Shown: positions 24,333 through 33,812 of the stretch, piece by piece
How the letters are laid out: every line of letters begins with the position of its first letter
Numbering within the stretch: position 1 is the stretch's first letter
From: a virus
Reading direction: 5' to 3' (one strand)
IMG/VR virus record: IMGVR_UViG_3300028734_000017
Span: 24,158 to 88,157 of that record
DNA length: 64,000 nucleotides
Position numbers and translations under genes: made by a program
The notes under the pieces: generated by a model
The model's database searches: none
Told to the model about the DNA's origin: nothing
Seen by the model: only the letters and a program-made list of their open reading frames with translations

Positions 24333-27101
24333 TTAAATTTCTGAAAATGATGCTCCAGATGGTGCAATGGTAAAACCGATACCAATCTTTTCTAGTGAAC
24401 GAGTCGGTTTAAGATAAATTTCACCGTATAATTCGTTTCTGTCTAAGGTTTCTGGCGTGTTGATCGTATCATCCATAACAACCTTGAATTCAAGCAAGCC
24501 TCTGTCTCTCTTAATACCGTCAAGGATAGGATTAGTTTTTTGTTTGAACTGGTCAATTGTTGCTTGATCATTTTGTTCGAAAATCAATCTCATTGCGATA
24601 TTAGAAATCAATACCTTGATTTGAAGTAACAATCTTCTTACGTTAATTCTATCAAGTGCGCTTTCTCTAACTTGTAAGGTTTTCTGACCAAATATAGCTG
24701 TTCCAGTGTTTGAAAAGTCAACCATTGGGTTAATTCTACCTTTGTATAAAACGTCACGTGCTTCCTGACTCAATTTATATTTTGATCTTCTTGCATCGGT
24801 TACACCACGTTCAAGACCAGCAGGTGCATACCAAGGGAATTTCTTCGTATCAGTATAAGCAATTGCTTTAGCAACCTCGCCTGTGGGCGGTATATAAACA
24901 TTCACATTGTTCTGAGTGTCTTTAACCTGAATGAAAGGAAAATAAGTACAAGCGTAGCTACTGTCAATATCTGTGCTGTTTAACAAGTCAACAATATCGT
25001 TTGAAGCAACCACATCAGTATTATTATTATCACCTATTGACATTGCTATGTCGATATTTGGTGCATCAATAATATATAAGCTATCAGTTCTTTGTTCTTC
25101 GATCATTTCAATTGTCTTTGTTACCAAAGTAGTATTGTCTGACCAGTTAATTGCTGGCGTCGCAAATAAATTGATGGTAATCTTTTCAGGATTTGAGAAA
25201 GTGTTTATAGCAGTTTCCCATGCCTGATAGTCATTAGCTGGCGTTACACCTGCGCCAACTCCGTCATAGATACCACCTTCACGATAAAGGTCGGTGTGAG
25301 TTCTGTTTGTTCTATTGATATCCCATCCGTCGAATCCGCCAGAAAATGCTATAGTGAATTTTCTAGTTTTAATAGAATTATAAGCATTTGATGGTAATAA
25401 AACGTCCTGAATAGATTTAAAGCTACTGATACCAACTTCAAATTCAAGTGGGTCAAGATTATCTGCAAGTACGATTGATGCGTCCACGTCCATATGAAAG
25501 CCCTTTGTTTTTGTAAATCCAGTAGGATTGCTTTCGCTATTCTTCCAGCCATTATAGTTGAAGAAATTTTGATTAACACCTATACCAACTGAATTAGCTG
25601 TATTATATGCAGTATTTGAAATACCTAAAGAGGTTTTCGCAATTTTATCTGTATAAGCGTAGCTTGTTTTGTAGAAAATCTTTGGCGTTACAGCTGTTTT
25701 AAATGTGTTAAACCAATATCCTTCAAAACCTGCTGGAAATGATTCTGGTTTAATATCTGCAGCTAGCTCAACCATAACATATTTACTTAACAGTTCATAG
25801 TTATCGTCGGTAGTACCAATTCGTTGTCCGATAAAATTTGTTTTTGACTGAATTAGAGAGCATCTTGTGAATGATTCCAAAATGTTCATATTAGCGTCAG
25901 TATCATAAAATGATCTGATAATTACGTCAAATTCAAGCGTTTCAGGATTAATATTAACGATACTCACCTTGATTTCTTGGTTGGCATCATCACCGTCAGA
26001 AATTGATACAAATTTAAATAACCTGTCAACAATATTACCTTTTAGCTGAGATACAACCCAAGGTGTTTCAGGTGTTTTGAATTTTTCCTTACGATTAACA
26101 AAAATACCGTCGGTATTTTTAATAATGTTATTGGAAATACCGAAAGCATATGAAGCAATACCTGATAGCATTGTTTCTGGCGTAAATGCGTCGCCATCAA
26201 CGTCGAGTTTACTAATTAGATCAGGATAAACCGCTTCAACCCAAATATGCGACTGTTTGGCTGTTGGAGTAGTGCCTAATACATTAGCTATAAAATTACT
26301 AGCATTTGGATTCATTGATACATTGTATGTAGCAGTTCCGCCATCTGATAACGAAACATATAAGGTAAATTCTCTGAAAAGATCACCAGTGCCATCATTT
26401 GTTAAATTTGAATCAAAATCAATAGCATTAACAGTGAATGTCGTTACGGAAGGAGCATCAACATTGTCAGTTACAGTTGCTTTGCTTCTCAATACAGCTA
26501 ATACCATATCCTGATATTGAACATAAGGCGTACCTGTTAACGGAGTCTCTACGTAGTCAACATTTCCAGTACCACCAGAAATTGATGTTACTGTAAATGT
26601 GTAATAACTTCCAATAAAACTAACGCCATCTTCATTTTTAATAAAACCACTAAAAGCAGCACCTTCTTGACCAACAGTATAAACAGGTGTACCAAAGAAA
26701 GTATTATCAGTGAATTCACGACTACCATCACTGGTTGTGCCACTTACAATTGTAGATGGATCAACGCCAGCATTAAGACTAATAGTCCAAGCCGAACCTG
26801 CATCATATCCTGATAAACCCAATACTCTGGTGACCCACAGTTGATCAGACTCCTGTAAATATGCGTTAGCAACATAAGGCAATTGATATCTTAGGTTTCC
26901 ATTGCTATATTTGCTTGTGTCTTGTGCTCCAAATTTATCCAAAAATTGTGGTCTGTCTTTAATATAAAATGGCTCAAATGCTGGGCCTTTAAGTGTTTCC
27001 CCAGCAAGTCCTAACGTTGTGATTCCAACATTACGTGTAACATAAGTTAAGTCACGTTCTTTAAATTTAACACCTGGCGAGGTGAATACAAATTCAGTCA
27101 T
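24333..27101 (-). CDS. Contractile tail sheath protein (gp18-like)
   Basis: 922 residues, longer than T4 gp18 (659). The N-terminus carries FTSPGVKFKERDL, then GPAFEPFYIKDRPQFLDKFG and NAYLQESDQLWVTRVLG, the conserved sheath start. The C-terminal domain contains YKLSQEARDVLYKGRINPM, GTAIFGQKTLQ, INVRRLLLQIK and a final RSLEKIGIGFTIAP strand. These are the segments that link neighbouring sheath rings. The extra central mass (about 200-650) would be surface-exposed domains. It drives contraction during injection. The start is supported by the late motif 34 nt upstream. Confidence 0.95.
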   Translation of the reverse strand: MTEFVFTSPGVKFKERDLTYVTRNVGITTLGLAGETLKGPAFEPFYIKDRPQFLDKFGAQDTSKYSNGNLRYQLPYVANAYLQESDQLWVTRVLGLSGYDAGSAWTISLNAGVDPSTIVSGTTSDGSREFTDNTFFGTPVYTVGQEGAAFSGFIKNEDGVSFIGSYYTFTVTSISGGTGNVDYVETPLTGTPYVQYQDMVLAVLRSKATVTDNVDAPSVTTFTVNAIDFDSNLTNDGTGDLFREFTLYVSLSDGGTATYNVSMNPNASNFIANVLGTTPTAKQSHIWVEAVYPDLISKLDVDGDAFTPETMLSGIASYAFGISNNIIKNTDGIFVNRKEKFKTPETPWVVSQLKGNIVDRLFKFVSISDGDDANQEIKVSIVNINPETLEFDVIIRSFYDTDANMNILESFTRCSLIQSKTNFIGQRIGTTDDNYELLSKYVMVELAADIKPESFPAGFEGYWFNTFKTAVTPKIFYKTSYAYTDKIAKTSLGISNTAYNTANSVGIGVNQNFFNYNGWKNSESNPTGFTKTKGFHMDVDASIVLADNLDPLEFEVGISSFKSIQDVLLPSNAYNSIKTRKFTIAFSGGFDGWDINRTNRTHTDLYREGGIYDGVGAGVTPANDYQAWETAINTFSNPEKITINLFATPAINWSDNTTLVTKTIEMIEEQRTDSLYIIDAPNIDIAMSIGDNNNTDVVASNDIVDLLNSTDIDSSYACTYFPFIQVKDTQNNVNVYIPPTGEVAKAIAYTDTKKFPWYAPAGLERGVTDARRSKYKLSQEARDVLYKGRINPMVDFSNTGTAIFGQKTLQVRESALDRINVRRLLLQIKVLISNIAMRLIFEQNDQATIDQFKQKTNPILDGIKRDRGLLEFKVVMDDTINTPETLDRNELYGEIYLKPTRSLEKIGIGFTIAPSGASFSEI

Positions 27102-27135
27102 ATCTTGTTGTTTTATTTTTTATAATTATTTTATA

Positions 27136-27145
27136 TATAAATACT
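27136..27145 (-). promoter_or_regulatory. Late promoter motif AGTATTTATA
   Basis: Minus-strand AGTATTTATA, 34 nt before the sheath ATG at 27101. Confidence 0.65.
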
Positions 27146-27190
27146 ATTTTTTATCCCAAAAGATTCGATTAAGCAAAAATTGTTAACGAT

Positions 27191-29392
27191 TTGAGCCAAA
27201 ATATTATAAACCCGATTTATAAAAAAACAAAAACAAGTATTTATTCTTGTATATCACATAATATGAATAAAACGTTAGTAATTACTACAGGTACAACCAG
27301 TGAGGATAAGTATATTAAGCTTAAATTAGAACAAGATATTGAAACATTAAACATTTTAAGCTTAAACATATCGACCAGTGACGTATATCAGGACTTCAAT
27401 TCTGACTACGGTATTCTGATCGGTAGAGTTAATGGAAACGATAGTGTTGGAATACCTAATGCAAAGATTTCTATATTTATACCTCTAAGTGACGCTGATT
27501 CTCTTGATAGTGAAATCAGTGGAATCTACCCATATACCACGCCAAGAATAAAAAATGCTGATGGTAAAAGATATAATTTATTGCCACGTATAGGTAAGAG
27601 CGATCCAATTACTGGAATTATTGCGCCAACACAGCCGTTTGGTTCATTTCCGATAAAGGAGGAAATAGTCACAAATATAGCTTTAATGAATGTTTATAAA
27701 AAATATTACAAATATACAGCTGTTACCAATGATTCTGGCGATTATATGATATTTGGCGTGCCAATCGGTACGCAAACAGTACATATGAGCGTAGATATTA
27801 CCGACATTGGAAAGTACTCAATGACGCCTGCCGCAATGGTTGTCAATCTAGGATATTCGCCAAATTTATTTAACGCAAATAAAACAAGAATAAAAAAAAG
27901 TAATGATTTGGCGGACTTACCAAATATTGAAACACAAGATATTAGTGTAAATATAATATCGTTTTGGGGTGATACTGCAAATTATGAAATAGGTATAACG
28001 AGACAAGATTTTAGAATACGATCAGTGCTGGCAAATACTGTTACAATATTCGGCTCAGTATTTACTGACGGCGAATTGTCTATGTGGGGTCGTAATAGCG
28101 ATAATGACAGAGCTATACGTGAATTATATTCGCTAAAAGCATATCAAAATAATTTTGGACTGGATGCAAGTAGAATTAATGTTGGGATATCTTCAAAAAG
28201 AAGCGTAAATGTTACTGAAAAAATATATTATTATCCCTCAAGTGTGACAGATGAATATATACTCGCTAATAATGCTATTGATATATCCGATGAAATGATA
28301 TTATTAGATAAGAATGAATATTCCGTTTACAATAATAATGGCTCATTTGCCTTTATTATTAACTGTAATAGAAATAAAATTATAACAGATAAATCTGGAA
28401 ATTCTATTTCTGTGCCAGATGATTATAATGGCGGAATATATACAGAATTTAGAGGATTTGCCACATTCGAAATAAATGATGTCGATGCACCACTAAATAT
28501 CGATGATTTTATTGGTGATAATACTTGGATAAAGGCATTTAGATATAAGTTAAAAGTTCCACAATTTGCTGTTGGCAATAATTCGTTTACAATGCCCGTT
28601 GGTGGCACGGAATCGCCTCAAACAATCGCATGGAGAAAACAGGATCAAATATTTAAAGGCGGATCATATTACAGTGTTGCAAAATTTCATGGACTTGTTT
28701 ATAATAACGAAGGCGATGACAATAATCAGACCGATGAACCTAGTACAGGATATATTGCTCATGATGACGTTAATATTGGAATTCGTCAATATACAAATAA
28801 TGTTGGGATCATTCAAACTGATGATTCATTCTTTAATGACGTAACAGGACTAACAACTATTGAGAATAGTAAATATTTTCTACCTTCGAATATTGGAGCT
28901 GACACTAGTAGATATTTTGGTGGAAACTGGCTAAATTTTTCGCTACATATGCCTCAAGTAGGATATTGTCACATTGGCTCTGGATATATTAAACATATGA
29001 AATCTACGACGAATTTTTCCAGAAACTATCGAGACCCTTATTTTTATGAGAATAATGACCAACAAATAGCCGCTACAGATACCAATACAAAAGGGTTTGC
29101 GAGATCAGATTTACATTATACATCATTTATTGAGGTTAATAAAGAGGATTTAAAAAAAATAGTAAGCCTAAACAACGGCTTTAAAATGTCTGATTTAACT
29201 GCTACAGGGATAACACTAACAACAACCGATTTTAAAAATGGCTTAGCACAATGTCCATTAGATCGAAATGGTGTAAGCGGTGGTAGGATTAATTCAGATC
29301 CTTCTCAATCAATAGATACTGATACATATTTTTTTAAAGGATTGGGGTCATCTGATTGTTTTAAACTTCTAAGAGATATTGGCATAATTTAA
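27191..29392 (+). CDS. Large virion protein with regulatory-like beta domain
   Basis: 733 residues from a TTG start; an in-frame stop lies at 27170, and the first ATG is 72 nt further on (27263), so the start is uncertain. Residues about 75-215 read GILIGRVNGNDSVGIPNAKISIFIP, and later NDSGDYMIFGVPIGTQTVHM. This is the pattern of carboxypeptidase-regulatory-like or Ig-like domains used in baseplate and fibre proteins. The rest is beta-rich with many aromatic residues and no enzyme motif. It is divergent from the sheath gene and heads a three-gene plus-strand run (27.2-31.5 kb). Probably baseplate or wedge-associated; no T4 homologue recognised. Confidence 0.6.
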   Translation: MSQNIINPIYKKTKTSIYSCISHNMNKTLVITTGTTSEDKYIKLKLEQDIETLNILSLNISTSDVYQDFNSDYGILIGRVNGNDSVGIPNAKISIFIPLSDADSLDSEISGIYPYTTPRIKNADGKRYNLLPRIGKSDPITGIIAPTQPFGSFPIKEEIVTNIALMNVYKKYYKYTAVTNDSGDYMIFGVPIGTQTVHMSVDITDIGKYSMTPAAMVVNLGYSPNLFNANKTRIKKSNDLADLPNIETQDISVNIISFWGDTANYEIGITRQDFRIRSVLANTVTIFGSVFTDGELSMWGRNSDNDRAIRELYSLKAYQNNFGLDASRINVGISSKRSVNVTEKIYYYPSSVTDEYILANNAIDISDEMILLDKNEYSVYNNNGSFAFIINCNRNKIITDKSGNSISVPDDYNGGIYTEFRGFATFEINDVDAPLNIDDFIGDNTWIKAFRYKLKVPQFAVGNNSFTMPVGGTESPQTIAWRKQDQIFKGGSYYSVAKFHGLVYNNEGDDNNQTDEPSTGYIAHDDVNIGIRQYTNNVGIIQTDDSFFNDVTGLTTIENSKYFLPSNIGADTSRYFGGNWLNFSLHMPQVGYCHIGSGYIKHMKSTTNFSRNYRDPYFYENNDQQIAATDTNTKGFARSDLHYTSFIEVNKEDLKKIVSLNNGFKMSDLTATGITLTTTDFKNGLAQCPLDRNGVSGGRINSDPSQSIDTDTYFFKGLGSSDCFKLLRDIGII

Positions 29393-29396
29393 CGAC

Positions 29397-30626
29397 ATGG
29401 ATAACAAATATAAAATATTACTAAATAGCACTAAGAATATAGATTCTGTTAATTCAGACGTTAATATAAAAATTGAATTGGTTCGAAAAGACAATGGACT
29501 AAACGAATCAGAGCAAGACGAATTTGTTAGCTCTACCGACGTTTTTAACTCTGAGAGAGAGTCTCATAATAATTATAGAATTTATGGTTCGATAGAATAC
29601 ATGTCGATGCTAAATGGAATTAAAAACGATTTAAGTGACGCTAGCAGGGATGATTATTTTATAACGGTTACTGGCGATACAAAAAGTTTATTAAATTCGT
29701 TTGAATTTTATTTATTAAGACCAAAGAATAATGACAGCTACACTGGCGTTACAACTAATAGCTATATTCGAACATTTGATATTATTGCTTATCCGTCAGA
29801 TTTCGATATTTATAATGCTGGCTTTTCTAGGAATATATACGGTGACCAGAAATACTCATTTGTAATTAATAAAGACATTGATAATAATGGCTATTATGAG
29901 AGAAATAATATGCCAATTACTGATCTGTATATGTATGCTAATTATAAGCCAAACGTTGGCGAAACCATTTCTGGCATAACATGGAATTTCACTGGTGAAA
30001 CAGTAACGGGTGCTACAAATATGTCGGATTATTGTACAATGGACATGACGACATATACGCAGATTGTGACGGCTTCTCAGGTTAATTATATTGATACACC
30101 ATATGTTACAACAGGGGGTACTAAATACTTCTCATGGAAGTACTTGCCAATGATACCAATAAAGATTAATTTACTAAGCGACGAGTTATTCAAGATTGGC
30201 TCTAGTCTGCAAATGTCCACAGGAGTTATTACAGGTATTACAGGACTTACAAGCTATGAATTCAATCCATTACAGCCAATTGAGTTGGGGGTTATATCTG
30301 GAAGCACTTCAGACGTTTATTCTGGCAGCACTTCTTACGATTTAGTGAACTCAATTCCAGAGTATGCTTATGATCTTGGCGATGGAAGATATATATGGCG
30401 AAACATATTACCTCAAGACTATATTAATCCGATAACAAGCGTTACTCTTAGCAATCCGTTTATGAATGGTAGCAGGTATGTTTTCACAAGCATTATTCTT
30501 GATGTGAGTGCCAATAAAGAAGTTCTTAATACTGCAAATGAATTTAGAAATATCGACTTTAGCTTCACAGTTATAAATAATAAGCCAGTTTCAGACCTTA
30601 ATGATATAGGAAAGCCATGCAAATAA
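29397..30626 (+). CDS. Virion structural protein, unassigned
   Basis: 409 residues, beta-rich, starting 4 nt after the previous stop. There are Gly/Thr/Ser-rich strands (ITGITGLTSYEF, SGSTSDVYSGSTSYD, the latter an internal duplication). No catalytic or membrane segments are present. A perfect 19-bp hairpin lies 7 nt after its stop. Co-transcription with the 733-residue gene suggests they form one structural sub-assembly. Confidence 0.55.
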   Translation: MDNKYKILLNSTKNIDSVNSDVNIKIELVRKDNGLNESEQDEFVSSTDVFNSERESHNNYRIYGSIEYMSMLNGIKNDLSDASRDDYFITVTGDTKSLLNSFEFYLLRPKNNDSYTGVTTNSYIRTFDIIAYPSDFDIYNAGFSRNIYGDQKYSFVINKDIDNNGYYERNNMPITDLYMYANYKPNVGETISGITWNFTGETVTGATNMSDYCTMDMTTYTQIVTASQVNYIDTPYVTTGGTKYFSWKYLPMIPIKINLLSDELFKIGSSLQMSTGVITGITGLTSYEFNPLQPIELGVISGSTSDVYSGSTSYDLVNSIPEYAYDLGDGRYIWRNILPQDYINPITSVTLSNPFMNGSRYVFTSIILDVSANKEVLNTANEFRNIDFSFTVINNKPVSDLNDIGKPCK

Positions 30627-30633
30627 TGCATAA

Positions 30634-30679
30634 TTGCGGCATGCATGTGTATAGTATATAATACACATGCATGCCGCAA
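30634..30679. repeat. Perfect 19-bp inverted repeat without T tract
   Basis: Positions 30634-30652 are the exact reverse complement of 30661-30679, with an 8-nt AT loop. The arms are GC-richer than the surroundings and contain GCATGCATG. There is no T run after either arm, so it is not a standard intrinsic terminator. Confidence 0.8.
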
Positions 30680-30692
30680 ATATCACCTAACG

Positions 30693-30702
30693 TGTATTTA
30701 TA
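30693..30702 (+). promoter_or_regulatory. Late promoter motif (TGTATTTATA variant)
   Basis: Plus-strand TGTATTTATA, 20 nt before the ATG at 30723 and 13 nt after the 19-bp hairpin. Confidence 0.55.
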
Positions 30703-30722
30703 TGATATTAATAATGTAAACA

Positions 30723-31502
30723 ATGCAAATAAAAAAAACGATAATACTTAACGGCAACGATACGATGTTTCAAATCCCTTTGTCATCCAATTGTGATACC
30801 ATTGGTTCTGATAACGATGTTAAGAAAATATCGTCAAGTATTTCGAATGATTTGATTAATCCCATTGTGGATAATGAAGTTAAGCGAATAACTTATGCGA
30901 CTGGCGTCACTAACACAATTGTCTTCAATTACTATAACTATACTGGTACAACCTACAGTACATCACTTATTTATAGTAACAATTTTACGCAAGCAGAGTA
31001 TGATTCGTATGACCCTAAATTGCTAAATAGCTTTTATATTTTCGATGTTTTTGATAGTCCCAATGTATTGAATCAGAATAGGATTTATCGAACATATTTA
31101 TCAAAAATACATGCAGATAATGCCTTTGTTATATCCAATAGAACTAATCAGTTTAACTCGATTTTTATACCTTCTTATCTTTTAAACGCTTCTGGCAGCA
31201 CGACATACTATGGCAGGTTTATGTTTTATAATGCTAAGTTGAATAAGGTTCTAACATTTAATAATCAGTTATATGTAGCCGATACTATTACCACTAGAAA
31301 AATGACTTTCGAGATCATCGTGAACAATTTAACAAAAACATGGTATTTCGCAGATGGTAGTGCTATAAATGCTATAGAAATTGTTCAAACAAATAATAAC
31401 TTTACCACAAAGGTAAACAACAGTGTAACTGGCTTCGAGGTGAAGAAACCTGAATACACTGCTGGAACTGCTTTTGATTATAAGAATATAAATTATTATT
31501 GA
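30723..31502 (+). CDS. Virion structural protein, unassigned
   Basis: 259 residues, beta-rich, Asn/Tyr/Thr-rich. The start MQIKKTIILNGNDTMFQIPLS is typical of small structural beta proteins. It has its own late motif and the 3' end overlaps the convergent gp15-like gene by 7 nt, so transcripts from the two strands meet here without a terminator. No family recognised. Confidence 0.55.
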   Translation: MQIKKTIILNGNDTMFQIPLSSNCDTIGSDNDVKKISSSISNDLINPIVDNEVKRITYATGVTNTIVFNYYNYTGTTYSTSLIYSNNFTQAEYDSYDPKLLNSFYIFDVFDSPNVLNQNRIYRTYLSKIHADNAFVISNRTNQFNSIFIPSYLLNASGSTTYYGRFMFYNAKLNKVLTFNNQLYVADTITTRKMTFEIIVNNLTKTWYFADGSAINAIEIVQTNNNFTTKVNNSVTGFEVKKPEYTAGTAFDYKNINYY

Positions 31503-32257
31503 AAACTGACGCCAATTCTCGTAGTTCTTTTAGACTTAGTTATCTCAAAATCCTTTTCATCCTGAATAAAGCCCATTAGCTTTACAGTATATTTTGTGAC
31601 AAATAATCTGTCGCCATCAATATTCTCAATGGGATTGTTTTCGGCAACGTCTTCAAATACCAGTGGCATCGGGTAATTCTTCACGAATACGAATGCCTGA
31701 CTAGATGCAAATGCTTTCAATGTTTGTTCATCGAATAAATTTATGTCAACACGATATTTGGTAAATAACGAAATCTCAAATTTTAAATCGACGTTAATAG
31801 GCTCAGGTGTTTTAAATATCAGATGCACTAATTCGCCAGCGTCCATTATAGGTACTTCATAATATCTAAATTTCTTCAATTGGGGTATTAAGTATTTTAC
31901 TGCGCCAAGTCTTGTTCCCTTACTCTTTTCTGTACGTCTTACGGTAATATATGGCGTTGCGACATTTTTATCAGCATCACTAAACTTCCATGTTTTTGAA
32001 AACTCGCCCCATCTATCATTATCAAGATAAAACGTAGGCACAATTACGCCATCAATAACAAGTTTCATTTTCTCACTATTGACAAAGTCAAAAATGGCTT
32101 GATCCAAGTCCTCAATCTGAATTGTTCGTGGTAAATATTTCGTATTTAACTTTGTATCATTCATTAATTTTTCGATTCTTTCCATGCCATAATGCATATA
32201 ATCGTTTCCAACTATTGGCGGATTTGTATCGATAATTATTTTTTTTGGTAATGACAT
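31496..32257 (-). CDS. gp15-like tail terminator / sheath stabiliser
   Basis: 253 residues (T4 gp15 is 272). The central part DLKFEISLFTKYRVDINLFDEQTL parallels gp15's YELSIFTRYEDDMFQIVEQIL. The later ENIDGDRLFVTKYTVKLMGFI parallels its IDGDNLSRRRIEWSLTFEVNGW. In T4 this hexamer caps the tail after sheath assembly and docks to the neck. Position apart from the other neck genes is unlike T4, where 13-14-15 are contiguous. It is transcribed from a late motif 10 nt upstream. Confidence 0.65.
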   Translation of the reverse strand: MSLPKKIIIDTNPPIVGNDYMHYGMERIEKLMNDTKLNTKYLPRTIQIEDLDQAIFDFVNSEKMKLVIDGVIVPTFYLDNDRWGEFSKTWKFSDADKNVATPYITVRRTEKSKGTRLGAVKYLIPQLKKFRYYEVPIMDAGELVHLIFKTPEPINVDLKFEISLFTKYRVDINLFDEQTLKAFASSQAFVFVKNYPMPLVFEDVAENNPIENIDGDRLFVTKYTVKLMGFIQDEKDFEITKSKRTTRIGVSFQ

Positions 32258-32267
32258 ACTTTTTTAA

Positions 32268-32277
32268 TATAAATACT
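32268..32277 (-). promoter_or_regulatory. Late promoter motif AGTATTTATA
   Basis: Minus-strand AGTATTTATA, 10 nt before the gp15-like ATG. Its outer base (32277) is also the first base of the -33 element of the divergent plus-strand host-type promoter. Confidence 0.65.
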
Positions 32278-32307
32278 TGCATTTTATTATAGATATTAAT
32301 ACCTTTG
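32277..32307 (+). promoter_or_regulatory. Bacteroidetes-type host promoter (TTG-N20-TACCTTTG)
   Basis: TTG at 32277-32279, exactly 20 nt, then TACCTTTG at 32300-32307, an exact TAnnTTTG. The ATG at 32320 follows 12 nt later. It likely drives the plus-strand early block from 32.3 kb. Confidence 0.75.
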
Positions 32308-32319
32308 CAAGAAAAATAT

Positions 32320-32670
32320 ATGCTAATTACTAGAAAGGAAAAATTAAACGATGACGGTTCAATAGGATATATTGAATCCGTCTTCAATTCGGGAAATGTA
32401 ATGAAGACAACATACTTTCCAGCTATGGATAAGCTCTATATAGCGTTCAATCGTGGCGAAACATACAGTTATGCCAATGTGACGACGGAACTCTATAATA
32501 CATTCGAAAAGGCTGACTCGCAAGGCGTATTCTTCTTCAAGACGTTTAATAAAAATTCAAAATACCCTGCTAGGAAGGAATTCACCCTTTACCCAACAGA
32601 AGTAAAGGAGATTAAGGACAGCATAAAAGACGGCATGAAACTTATTGAGAATGAAGATGGAGGAGAATAA
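32320..32670 (+). CDS. KTSC-domain protein
   Basis: 116 residues from the ATG at 32320. A TTG five codons upstream lies inside the promoter -7 element and is unlikely to be the start. Residues about 24-80 carry the KTSC-type order: S-x-F-N-S-G-N-V, then MDKLYIAFNRGETYSYANV, then FEKADSQGVFFFKTFNKNSKY. KTSC domains (about 60 residues, similar to a C-terminal piece of some lysyl-tRNA synthetases) are common in phage small proteins; the role is unknown. First gene of an early block behind a host-type promoter. Confidence 0.75.
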   Translation: MLITRKEKLNDDGSIGYIESVFNSGNVMKTTYFPAMDKLYIAFNRGETYSYANVTTELYNTFEKADSQGVFFFKTFNKNSKYPARKEFTLYPTEVKEIKDSIKDGMKLIENEDGGE

Positions 32671-32989
32671 ATTGGACTGGAAAGCGTTGGGTTTATTGAA
32701 CGGGGTTGCTCCTGAAATGGAGAAATATACCATTAATGTCTTTGAATTTGCCTTAGATTATATGAACATCCGTTTTGGCTATGCATCAAATGGATTGATA
32801 TTTTCAGTGATTCTACAAATTATTAAGAATTATGCGCCGATTAAGAGTGAGATTATCGATATTATTGAAGAAGTGTCAGCGGAAGGCTGTTATGATCGTT
32901 CAAAATATACATGCTATAACGAAATTGATTGTGAAGCACAATTCGTTAGCGAATACTGCGAAAATAAACTTAAACAATTAAACAATTAA
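32651..32989 (+). CDS. Small early protein with W-x3-GLL-x-G motif
   Basis: 112 residues from ATG 32651; ATG 32657 is also possible. It overlaps the KTSC gene by 20 nt. The N-terminus reads DWKALGLLNGV, close to the WEKIGLLKGL of the major capsid propeptide in this phage and to WEASGLLEGL in the 56-residue protein at 33793. The rest is helical, with a pair of Cys near the C-terminus (EGCYDRSKYTCYNEIDC). The sequence is similar in type to small phage proteins seen near dUTPase genes; function unknown. Confidence 0.6.
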   Translation: MKMEENKLDWKALGLLNGVAPEMEKYTINVFEFALDYMNIRFGYASNGLIFSVILQIIKNYAPIKSEIIDIIEEVSAEGCYDRSKYTCYNEIDCEAQFVSEYCENKLKQLNN

Positions 32990-32999
32990 AAAACATAAA

Positions 33000-33329
33000 A
33001 TGATAAACTATTTAAAACAAATCGATTACGAGGATATAACCGAAAACAATATTGTTGACAAGCAATATGTTTTTAGAAAGAGTAATTCCGAGAAATGTAA
33101 ACGAGTTCTTTTCGGCGAATTACCTGCCGAACTTTTAGACATTATTAATCATAATGATACACACATCGTAACATTGCCGTTTTGTCAATATAATGGTATT
33201 GGCTACACTGTTGACGACATTTCATTAAATGACATGAAATTAGCTTTATATGAAAATAAGCGTATATTTCTTTACGACTGTTACGACACCCAATTTAAAA
33301 ATTTTAGAGGACTAATTTTCAGTAAATAA
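33000..33329 (+). CDS. Hypothetical early protein
   Basis: 109 residues, no family recognised. It is an alpha/beta sequence with several Asp/Asn-rich loops; PFCQYNGIGYTVDD is the most distinctive segment. It sits between the W-motif protein and dUTPase with gaps of 10 and 3 nt, so it is transcribed with them. Confidence 0.5.
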   Translation: MINYLKQIDYEDITENNIVDKQYVFRKSNSEKCKRVLFGELPAELLDIINHNDTHIVTLPFCQYNGIGYTVDDISLNDMKLALYENKRIFLYDCYDTQFKNFRGLIFSK

Positions 33330-33332
33330 CAT

Positions 33333-33812
33333 ATGAAAGCAAAAATTTATATCAAGTACCACAATCCAAATTGTAAACTGGAATCTCATGGCAATTGGAT
33401 TGATTTAAAATCAGCTGAAACAGTCGTCATGCCAAAGGCATCACACCGACTAATTGATTTAGGCTTCTCGTGTCAGTTGCCAAAGTATTATCAGGCGAAT
33501 ATAGTTCCAAGGTCTTCAACATATAATAAATTTGGCTTAATACAAGCTAATCATTATGGAGTGGTTGATGGCCCTGATGCAAACGGCGACGGATATTCTG
33601 GAAATGACGATCATTGGAAATTCAGTGCAATATCGTTGGGAACTGCAAAGGTCGATGAAGGTGATAGAATCTGCCAATTTGAAATCAAGCCAACAATGTT
33701 TGCGCCTTGGTATGTAAAGCTTAAGTGGCTATTTACCAACGATATTGAATTCATTGAAGTTAATGATTTAAAATCTGAAAATAGAGGCGGTCATGGATCA
33801 ACAGGTAAATAG
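33333..33812 (+). CDS. dut: dUTPase
   Basis: 159 residues. Trimeric dUTPase motifs in order: DLKSAE (motif 1, 24-29), PRSSTYNKFG (motif 2, 59-68), YGVVDG (motif 3, 75-80), GDRICQFEI (motif 4, 110-118) and RGGHGSTG (motif 5, 151-158). It hydrolyses dUTP to dUMP and pyrophosphate, keeping uracil out of DNA and feeding thymidylate synthase, encoded 1.1 kb downstream. A short insertion (PDANGDGYSG, 81-90) enlarges the motif 3 loop. The gene ends with TAG. A small gene starts 20 nt before this stop in another frame. Confidence 0.9.
   Translation: MKAKIYIKYHNPNCKLESHGNWIDLKSAETVVMPKASHRLIDLGFSCQLPKYYQANIVPRSSTYNKFGLIQANHYGVVDGPDANGDGYSGNDDHWKFSAISLGTAKVDEGDRICQFEIKPTMFAPWYVKLKWLFTNDIEFIEVNDLKSENRGGHGSTGK

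Noticed and set aside
32305-32319. TTG at 32305 as the start of the KTSC protein
   Set aside because: It lies within the TACCTTTG promoter element; the ATG at 32320 is downstream of the expected transcription start.
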